In this document: in pieces, positions 28,205 to 36,058 of the stretch
How the letters are laid out: every line of letters starts with the position of its first letter
Numbering within the stretch: the stretch's first letter is position 1
Origin: Acidobacteriota bacterium
GTDB lineage: Bacteria; Acidobacteriota; Blastocatellia; Pyrinomonadales; Pyrinomonadaceae
Reading direction: 5' to 3'
DNA: 64,000 nt
Assembly (NCBI GenBank): GCA_016716435.1
Contig: JADJWI010000003.1
Span: 744,001-808,000 of the forward strand
Notes under the pieces: model-generated
Database searches by the model: none
What the model was told of the DNA's origin: nothing
What the model saw: only the letters and a program-made list of their open reading frames with translations
Translations under genes and position numbers: made by a program

Positions 28205-29621
28205 TCAGCCATTCATCCCAATCCTTAGGGCCCGTTCGACCTGGATCATGTGGCGTTCGCGTTTCTTCCGGTATTTTTTTCGCAGCTCGGGCGGGAGCGG
28301 TTCGAGCAGGCCGAAGGTGATATTGACGGGCTGGAAATTTTTGGTTTCGACGTTCGACACGTAACGGCAGAGTGCGCCGATGGCGGAGGTTTGCGGAGCC
28401 GTGATCATTTCCTCGCCGTTCAAAACGCGGACGGCATTTATGCCCGCGAGCCAGCCGGTCGCGACCGATTCGACATATCCCTCGACCCCGTGATCTGCCC
28501 GGCGAAAAAGAGTCGCGGGTCGGCTTTAGTCGCCAGCGTTTCGTTGAGGATCTTGGGGCTGTTGATGAATGTGTTGCGGTGGATCTGGCCATACTGCAAG
28601 AACTCCGCGTTCTCCAAACCCGGTATGAGGCGAAGCACGCGGGCCTGTTCGCCATAGCGAAGATGGTTCTGAAATCCGACCATTCCGAAAGCATCGGCCA
28701 TCAGATTTTCTTGCCGAAGCTGGACGCAGGCGTAGGGCTCCTCGCCGGTCTTCGGGTGCCGCAAACCCTTCGGCTTCATCGGGCCGAAACGAAGCGTTTC
28801 GGGGCCGCGGCGGGCTATCTCCTCGATCGGCAGGCAGCTTTCGAACCAATGCGTCTCTTCAAATCGCTTGAGCGGCACCGAGTTTGCGGCGAGCAACTCT
28901 GAGATGAAAGCTCGTAACGCTCCCGGTCCATCGGGCAATTGATGTAATCAGCCGCCTTTGTCGTACCGAGCCGCCTTCCACGCGATGGACATATCGATCG
29001 AATCCGCCGCGATGATCGGGGCGATCGCGTCGTAAAAATAGAGCTGGTCATCGCCGGTGAATTTCATGATCTCGGCGGTCAGCGCGTCTGATGTCAGCGG
29101 GCCGGTCGCGATGATCGTGGGAGCTCGATTTGGAGCGCGGACACTCTTGTCCGCATCGCCGGTTCCTCCGGCGAGATCGCCCTCATCTATTGACGATTCG
29201 TCGCTTTCAGCACTCGTTCGCGTCGAAGCGACGCTCATGCGGACAGGAGTGTCGCGCTCCCCGAGATCGACTTCACCTCTTTGCGGATGACTTCGATGTT
29301 TGGATGGGCCTCGATGCGTTCGGTGATGTACTCGGCAAACTTGATGCGATCGACCGACAGGGCCGCACCGGCCGGGACGCGGGTCACCGCCGCCGCTTCC
29401 ATAACAAGCGAACCGCCGCGGCGAAGCTCTTCTTTCAAAAGGTAAGGCGCCGAGCCCGGCTCGTCCGTCTTCAGCGAATTTGAGCAGACGATCTCCGCCA
29501 GCTTGTCCGTCCTGTGCGCCGGTGTTTGCTGAACCGGCCGCATCTCATAAAGCCGCACCTTCGCCCCACGCTCCGCCGCCTGCCAAGCCGCCTCAACGCC
29601 CGCAAGCCCACCGCCGATCAC
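28205..29621 (-). CDS. trmFO: TrmFO, methylenetetrahydrofolate-tRNA-(uracil-54-C5)-methyltransferase (several frameshifts)
   Basis: This FAD enzyme makes m5U54 in the tRNA T-loop using methylenetetrahydrofolate. Family segments: [102 protein letters not shown] and the last domain [20 protein letters not shown]. They lie in several frames; single or double-base losses near 28510 (G-run), 28920, 28950 and 29253 explain the breaks. A 131-bp palindromic repeat (29131-29261) is inserted in the coding sequence. The N-terminus is cut: translation can begin only at GTG 29621, because the original ATG-Ile-Asn start is stranded at 30419 behind an inserted vapBC pair. Confidence 0.85.
29131..29261. repeat. 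Palindromic element with 25-bp terminal inverted repeats inside trmFO
   Basis: The left end (29131-29156) and the reverse complement of the right end (29236-29261) agree except for one missing G and one C/T change. The middle (about 80 bp) is unique. Restoring the missing G makes the element 132 bp, exactly 44 codons, and open in the trmFO frame, joining EVKSI to [10 protein letters not shown]. It therefore appears to be an in-frame protein-coding insertion. Confidence 0.8.
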
Positions 29622-29745
29622 ATTTTATTACTTTTTCACTCGTACAATTATAGAACGAAAGGTCCAAATAGCTTTGGGCATATGCCCCTCGTCCTTTTCA
29701 ATCTCGCGCAATTGAGATTATGCTAAAATTCGTCCGTAAGGCCAT

Positions 29746-29974
29746 ATGCATAAAAGCGAGATAGCCGCTATCAAAGATCAAGTCAGGTCGCTTCCGGCAG
29801 AAGCAGCGGGTGGAATTGATCAAGTACCTGGCGGACTCATTAACCGCAGAGGGACAGGAATCGGTTCCGCTCAAGTTTGGCAAATATTCTGATACAGGCC
29901 TAAGAATGGCGACCGAAAGCGACTTCCGCATTGCCGAATGGCACCCAAACGATCGTGAGCTAAATGGCAATTAG
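29746..29974 (+). pseudogene. VapB-like antitoxin with internal frameshift
   Basis: The first frame from ATG 29746 gives MHKSEIAAIKDQVRSLPA. The next frame, after an extra G at 29800, gives KQRVELIKYLADSLTAEG through ESDFRIAEWHPNDREL and a stop at 29974. Joined, it is a plausible 75-residue antitoxin. The stop overlaps the ATG of the PIN toxin gene, the usual arrangement. It lies between the two parts of trmFO, on the opposite strand. Confidence 0.6.
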
Positions 29975-30371
29975 GTAAATCCTTGACACTCATGCTCTGA
30001 TCTGGCACCTGGAAGGCAACGGACTGCTCGGGGCTGAAGCCAAACGGATAATCGGCGAACCGAGTAGCGACCTGGTGTTACCGGTGATTGCTTTCGCAGA
30101 GGCGATGTTCATCGTCGAAAAGGGCCGATCTGCGATCCCGAGTGTGCAGGATCTGCTGGCTGATGTTACCAGTGACAAGCGAATCGATATTTATCCACTC
30201 ACGGCGGGGATCTTGGAAGAAAGCTCGTCCCTTACGGTGATTCCGGAGATCCACGACCGCCTCATTGTAGCCACGGGTGTCTATCTTCAAAACCTCGGTG
30301 AGGTCGTTGAGGTCATCACTAAAGATAACGAGATCACCGCATCATCAATCCTTCCGGTCTGTTGGTCTTGA
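29964..30371 (+). pseudogene. VapC-like PIN-domain toxin with early in-frame stop
   Basis: ATG 29964 reads MAIR, then TAA at 29976 where Tyr would fit, then ILDTHALIWHLEGNGLLG. The PIN motifs are DTHALIW, the acidic VIAFAEAMFIVEKG and the C-terminal IHDRLIVATGVYL and ITKDNEI. PIN toxins are Mg-dependent RNases. Without a start after the stop codon the toxin would lose its first catalytic Asp, so it is probably inactive unless the TAA is a sequence error. Confidence 0.65.
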
Positions 30372-30387
30372 ACAACCTAGGCAATTC

Positions 30388-30419
30388 GCCTCAACCCCAC
30401 CGCCGATCACGTTAATCAT
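30388..30419 (-). pseudogene. trmFO: Stranded original 5' end of trmFO
   Basis: Minus strand from 30419: ATG ATT AAC GTG ATC GGC GGT GGG, i.e. MINVIGGG, followed by GTTGAGGCG with a 9-bp gap relative to the trmFO body. The trmFO body at 29621 starts with the same GTGATCGGCGGTGGG. The stretch overlaps the stop of the membrane gene upstream, as an operon junction would. Confidence 0.8.
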
Positions 30420-30857
30420 TTGTTCTCTTTCGAACCCGTAAGGCCACGGTCACTGCCTGAAAGATCACTAACGCGATCCATGACCCGAGGCTAATATACA
30501 TCCATGGCAAGAACCTAGTGTCGATACTTGCCAAAGCATCTTCCGTACTGAATGAAAAGGTCATTTGAGCAAAAAGTTTCCAGACGCTAAAGCTCGTAAA
30601 CGCGATCACGAAGGACGATAGTATCTGCGATAGCCAAAACAATCGACTTTCGGATAACGTTATTATCGCCCAGATCCGGACCAAAAACACACCAAAGTAA
30701 ATTGTTGTGCGATGTAATCGAATCGGCTATGGAATACCCGAAACGAACTGCCCTCAACCCACCCAAGTTCATAACCAAAGTAGGCCCCTGCAAGTGCCGC
30801 CGAAGACACCATCAGCACGACCAATAACGCAAGGCGAAATTTTCTCAAACGCTCCAT
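30412..30857 (-). CDS. Small membrane protein (frameshifted), originally coupled to trmFO
   Basis: The first frame begins MERLRKFRLALLVVLMVSSAALAGAYFGYELGWVEG (signal-anchor) and runs to about 30680. The other frame continues FLVRIWAIITLSESRLFWLSQILSSFVIAFTSFSVW and a final span GSWIALVIFQAVTVALRVRKRTND. About four spans in total; one indel near 30680 separates the frames. No family recognised. Its stop overlaps the stranded trmFO start by 8 bp, which is how I infer the two genes were once a coupled operon. Confidence 0.55.
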
Positions 30858-30966
30858 TGTTTCAGCTCGTCATTCAGCAGTTCGAGCGGCAGGCATTAGT
30901 TAGGATCGCCCAACACTGCCGCAATACTGGTCGAACTCCAAAGACTCTCGAAATGAGAGATCCATC

Positions 30967-32070
30967 CTAAAACCGTTCAATCACGTTCGACTCATCAGCG
31001 AGTAACATCATCAGCCTCGGGTTAATGAAGAGTTTTTCCTTTAGTTTATTATTCTCGACAAGCACGCCGATCTCAGTTAGCTGCTTCAAGTAAACTGACG
31101 CGGTTTGTCGTTTAGCGATGCCTTTATCTACAACATTTCCGATGCGACAGTAAGGCAGTTCGAAGATCAGGCTTACCAATTCGTAACTATATACTCTGGG
31201 CAATTTTTCTTTTTGCGTATTCGGCAGTCACCTCGGCAAGCGAGCGGATCGCCCGCGATCTTGTTGTCGTCCACCGCGATGTATCTTCGACCGCATCGAG
31301 CATAAATTCGACCCATGCTTCCCACGCCTCGTCGCGGGTCACGGACAATAGGAGCCGATTATAATCTGCCCTTCGTTCCAGAATGTATCGGCTCAGGTAG
31401 AGCACCGGAATGCTCAGCAACTGTTGCTCGATCAGAAAAAGGCTGTTGATGATCCGGCCTGTCCGTCCGTTTCCGTCTGTAAATGGGTGAATCGCTTCGA
31501 ACTGATAATGGGCGACCGCGAGCCGAATCAGTGGGTCGATCTCAGTTTCATTGTGGAGAAACCGCTCCCAGTTTGAGAGCAGTTCACGCAGTACATCCTC
31601 ACCCACCGGCGGTGTGTAAATGATTTCGCCGGTTGTCTGGTTTGCCAAGGCAGTTCCGGGTACGCGGCGAACCCGCATTTCCCACCTTTGATCTTTGAAC
31701 ATATTTCCTCAGCCGTTCGTGTGCTAAGCGGATATTTGGCGAGTGCCTGAGATCCCTGAAACAGTGCGGTGCTGTATCGCAGGGCTTCTTTGGTCGCGGG
31801 GTCGGCGTTCGATTCGCTATTCAAGTGCTCAAAAAGCTTATCGGTCGTGGTGACGATGTTCTCTATCTCCGAACTGGCCTTTGCTTCAAGTAGCGGCAGC
31901 GTATTGATCAGTATCGAGGGATTGGGGATCAATTCGGCCGCTTGTTTGAGTTCGGCAAGTGCGGCACGGGCCTCAATGCACTTCCGGAGGATATTCTTTG
32001 ACTCGATATCTGCTTCCGGCGGCAGTCTAGGCAGGTCCTGGTACGGTGTTTTTGGATCCCAGTTCGGCAT
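30967..32070 (-). CDS. Fic-domain protein with C-terminal winged helix (two frameshifts)
   Basis: Three frames together make a Fic protein of about 367 residues. The first, 32070 to about 31675, is the N-terminal Fic_N region ([20 protein letters not shown], the S-x-x-I/E-x-E-N inhibitory-type motif). The second, to about 31195, has the core motif [13 protein letters not shown] and the flap [11 protein letters not shown]. The third, to 30967, is a winged-helix end ([31 protein letters not shown]). Fic enzymes AMP-ylate target proteins; the SxxxE[G/N]-type helix is auto-inhibitory. A 70-bp tandem repeat array abuts the start codon and probably controls transcription. Confidence 0.8.
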
Positions 32071-32242
32071 ATGTTTACGTTTCGCGTTTTTATCGACACA
32101 TCATCGCGATATGTTTACGGAATCAACATATCTCAATTATATGTCGACGTTTTGCGTTTTTATCGACACATCGAGAGGATATGTCGATGACATCGACATG
32201 TCAAGAAAATATGTCGATGTTTTGCGATTTTATCGACACATC
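32070..32242. repeat. 70-bp tandem repeat array at the fic promoter (2.5 copies)
   Basis: A 33-bp core ending TTTTATCGACACATC recurs at 32070, 32140 and 32210, exactly 70 bp apart, with 2-4 differences per copy. The 37-bp spacers are also related and carry a near-perfect palindrome around ATGTCGATGACATCGACAT (32181-32199). The array starts at the fic ATG and fills the divergent gap towards the amidohydrolase gene. No other element is visible in the rest of the gap. Confidence 0.9.
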
Positions 32243-32382
32243 GCGGTAGGAAGTGCGGTTTTTGGGGGATTTTGGCGGGGCGTTCGGCGGGAATCGGCTG
32301 AAACTATCTTATTATTTCTGCGTAATGCAATTCAGCTTTATCTGACCAAAATCACAATACGTTCAGTTTGTAGGAGAACACG

Positions 32383-35300
32383 ATGCACGTTTCCGAGCCC
32401 CTTCGACGCATTTTTGCCATATTTATCATAGCGCTGATGGCGATGCCGTTGCCGGCATTTGCCCAGGACGAAAAGAAAGAAGAGCCCAAGACCGAAGAGA
32501 AAAAAGACGAAAAGAAAAGGAAGACCCGCTACCTTTGAAGCCCGCCCGGACGGTCAAGTTTACGACCAACGAAGGCACGTGGATGTCGCTCGACGTCTCG
32601 CCCGATGGCCGGACGATCGTCTTCGATATGCTCGGCGATATTTACACAATGCCGATCGAGGGCGGAACTGCGACCAAAGATCCACGGGGCGATGTCGTTC
32701 GAAAGCCAGCCGAAGTTTTCGCCTGATGGCAAGATGATCGCGTTCCTCACCGACCGTAGCGGCTCGGAAAACCTTTGGGTGATGAAAGCCGATGGCAGCG
32801 ACCCGAAAGAGGTGACGAAAGGCCCGCGGGCGATGTACGTTTCGCCCTCGTGGAGCGAAGATGGAAATTACATCGTCGTTTCGCGTTCGGATCAGGCGAT
32901 CGGCGCGTTTCATCCATTTATGTATCACAAGGATGGCGGCTCGGGCGTAAGCGTCGGCCCGCCTCCGCCGCCGCTGCCGGCCCCGGGACAGCAAGGCCCG
33001 CCGCCGCAGCCGCCGCAGAACCGGATGGGCGCCGTTTTCTCGCCCGACGGGAAATTCATTTACTACGCACAGCGGACCGGCCCGTTCAATTACAACGCGA
33101 GCTTCCCGATCTGGCAGATCTTCCGCTTTGACCGCGATACCGGTGAGGTTGCGCGGATGACCAACGCCCAGGGCTCGGCGATGCGGCCGGTGCTCTCGCC
33201 CGACGGCCGTTACCTTGTTTACGCAACTCGGTTCGAAACACGTACCGCGCTTCGCGTCCGCGATCTTGAGACCGGCCAGGAACGCTGGCTGATCGATAAC
33301 GTCACCCGCGACGATCAGGAATCGCGTGCGACGCGCGACACCTATCCGGGCTATGACTTCATGCCCGATGGCCGCTCGCTGATCGTTCCGGTCAACGGCA
33401 AGGTCGCCCGAGTTGATTTCGCTACCGGAAAAGCGACCGATGTCCCTTTCACCGTTAATGTAGATATCGAGATCGGCCCGCGTGTGCATTTTCAGTACAA
33501 GGTCGATGAAAGCCCGACCGTCGAGGCTCGACTGATCCGCTATCCGGCTCTCTCGCCGGACGGAAAGCGGGTCGCCTTTACGGCATTCAGCAAGCTTTAC
33601 GTGATGGACCTGCCTTCGGGCACGCCTCGCCGGGTTACGACCGCGACGGACGGCGAATTTATGCCCGCTTGGTCTCCGGACGGCCGTTCATTGGCTTACG
33701 TTACGTGGTCGCGGCAGGGCGGGCAGATAATGTCCGTCTCGCCCGATGGCGGCACACCGCGGCAATTGACCAACAAGGCCGCGTTCTATTCCTACCCGGC
33801 ATATTCGCCCGATGGCAGCAAGATCGTCTTCATCACCGGAGCGGTCGACGACCACCTCTTTGCCGACATCCGCGAGGGCCACGAATTTATGTCGCCGGAA
33901 GAAGCGGCCCTTCACGGCCACCACGGCGAACGCGAGGTGACGGGCGTCAGCGGCTCGACCGGGACAGACCTGAAATATATCCCGGCCGCGGGCGGTGCGG
34001 CGGTCCATATCGCACCGACTCAGGGCGGGCGATTCCCGCATTTTTCTGATGACCCCGAGCGTGTCTACGTGACAACCGGAATGGGCCTCGCCTCGATCCG
34101 GCTCGATGGGCAGGATCGCCAGGTGCATATGCGGATCACCGGTAAGGGAACTCCGCCGCAGCAGCCCTCGGCAAGCGCGATGCGCATCTCGCCGAACCGC
34201 AGCCAAGTTTTTGTCGAGTTGCAGGGCCGCCATTATATCGTCACAATTCCGCGTCGCGGGCGCGACACGATCACGGTAAACCTCGGCGGGCCGGTGGCAA
34301 GTGTGCCTTTCAAAAAGATGTCCACGCTCGGCGGCGACTACATCGACTGGGCACGGGATGGAAAGACGGTGACGTGGTCGTGGGGAACAAACTTCTATCG
34401 CCAGGGCATCGATGCGGAAAAACCCGAAACTACCGCCCTAAAGATCACCGCCGCTCGGCCGAAGGCTTCTGGAACGGTAGTGCTCTCCGGTGCCCGCATC
34501 ATAACGATGAAGGGCAATGAGGTGATCGAGCGCGGCGACATCGTCGTCACGAACAACCGCATCGCCGCCGTCGGGCCGAAAGGCCGTGTGCAGATACCCG
34601 CCGGTGCTCGGACGATAGACGTAACGGGCAAGACCATTATCCCGGGCTTCGTCGATGTCCACGCCCATATGTGGCCGCCGCGTGACCTCCATCAGGATCA
34701 GGTCTGGCAATATCTCGCCAACCTCGCCTATGGCGTTACGACGACCCGCGACCCGCAAAGCTCAACGACGGACGTTTATGCCTACGCGGACCTCGTCGAA
34801 AGCGGCGAGATACTCGGGCCGCGTGTTTATACGACCGGGCCGGGTGTTTTCTCAAGCGTCGGGATAGACAGCAAAGAGGCCGCCGATCTTTACATCAAGC
34901 GGTACCGCGATGCCTATCAGACCGATACGCTGAAGCAATATGTGGTCGGCGACCGGAACGTCCGGCAGTGGGTTGCGATGGCCTGCTACGACAACAAGAT
35001 CTCGCCGACCACCGAGGGTGCGCTCGACATGAAGCTCAACCTCTCGCAAATGATAGACGGCTATTCGGGCCACGAGCATTCGCTCCCGCTGCAGCCGGTG
35101 TATAAGGATGTGATCGAGTTCGTGGCGCAGACGCAGACGTTCTACACGCCGACGATCCTCGTCGCTTACGGCGGCCCCTGGGCGGAGAATTATTTCTTCC
35201 AGAACACGGAAGTGCTCGGCAATAAGCGGCTGGCGCGCTACATCCCGCGGGAGCTTTTGAACGGAATGCTCCGCCGCCGCGGGCAGTGGTTCCGGCCGGA

Positions 35301-35706
35301 GGAGTACAGCTTCAAGCAGATCGCGGCTGATGCGAATTCGGTCGTGAAGGCCGGCGGGCGTGCCGGCATCGGCGGCCACGGCCAGCTTCAGGGGCTCGGC
35401 GTCCATTGGGAGATCTGGGCGATGCAGTCGGGCGGAATGTCCACGATGGACACGCTCCGCGTGGCGACGATCTTTGGCGCGGAGGCCATCGGGCTCGAGC
35501 GCGACCTCGGTTCGCTTGAATCGGGCAAGATCGCCGACCTGATCGTGATGGACAAGAACCCGCTGGCCGATATCCGCAACACCGATTCGATCAGCCACGT
35601 AATGAAGGGCGGCGAGCTTTACGAGGCCGAAACGCTCAACCAGATCTGGCCGGCACAGAAGCCGCTTCCGCCGCAGTACTGGTGGAACACCGAGCCGAAG
35701 GAATAG
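32383..35706 (+). CDS. Exported amidohydrolase with N-terminal PD40/TolB-like propeller (two frameshifts)
   Basis: The leader from ATG 32383 is a signal peptide (IFAIFIIALMAMPLPAFAQ) followed by a Lys/Glu-rich stretch. One base is lost near 32515 (A-run), and the next frame reads VKFTTNEGTWMSLDVSPDGR. A base is gained near 32685, and the long frame continues to 35706. PD40 repeats (FSPDGK, LSPDGR, WSPDGR) fill about residues 60-600. The amidohydrolase domain follows (VVLSGARIITMKGNEVIERGDIVV, the metal site VDVHAHMW, and the C-terminal SGKIADLIVMDKNPL). Probably periplasmic hydrolysis of a peptide-like or cyclic amide substrate; substrate unknown. A Pro-rich loop lies near 32960-33020. Confidence 0.85.
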
Positions 35707-35761
35707 GCCACCAGCGAATCCGTCGAGAGACTGTCTGAAGCTCTTCCTTCTGTGTCTTTCG

Positions 35762-35886
35762 TCTGTGTGTTCTGTGGTCTCGCCGATAATGAACAGGGCG
35801 GAACCACAGAATGCACAGATAAGAATCCGAAACACACAGATAAGATCGCGAGTTTCACGCAGCCTCACGTCGTTAAACTCGCGATC
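35762..35886. repeat. Two inverted repeats in the gap before the GGDEF-EAL gene
   Basis: Arms 35762-35778 and 35803-35819 are complementary at 15 of 17 positions. Arms 35844-35855 and 35875-35886 (GATCGCGAGTTT) are perfectly complementary over 12 bp with a 19-nt loop. No U-run follows, so these are not typical terminators. The remaining 170 bp to 36058 show nothing I recognise. Confidence 0.75.
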
Positions 35887-36058
35887 CTCTTGTGAAACAA
35901 AAACATTGACACCGGAGAGGCCGATGTTACATCATTGAGTTTGGCGGAATGTTCACGCCAACCGTTATTCCCGCACTAAGGCCCTGTTTTCAAGCATTTT
36001 GCAGTTGGCCGTCTCCCTGTTCCACCTATCTCTAAGCAAAGGAATAGTCCCTTAACAA

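Noticed and set aside
32070..32242. CRISPR array
   Set aside because: The spacers between the 33-bp cores are themselves related and the unit is a 70-bp tandem repeat; only 2.5 copies and no cas genes.
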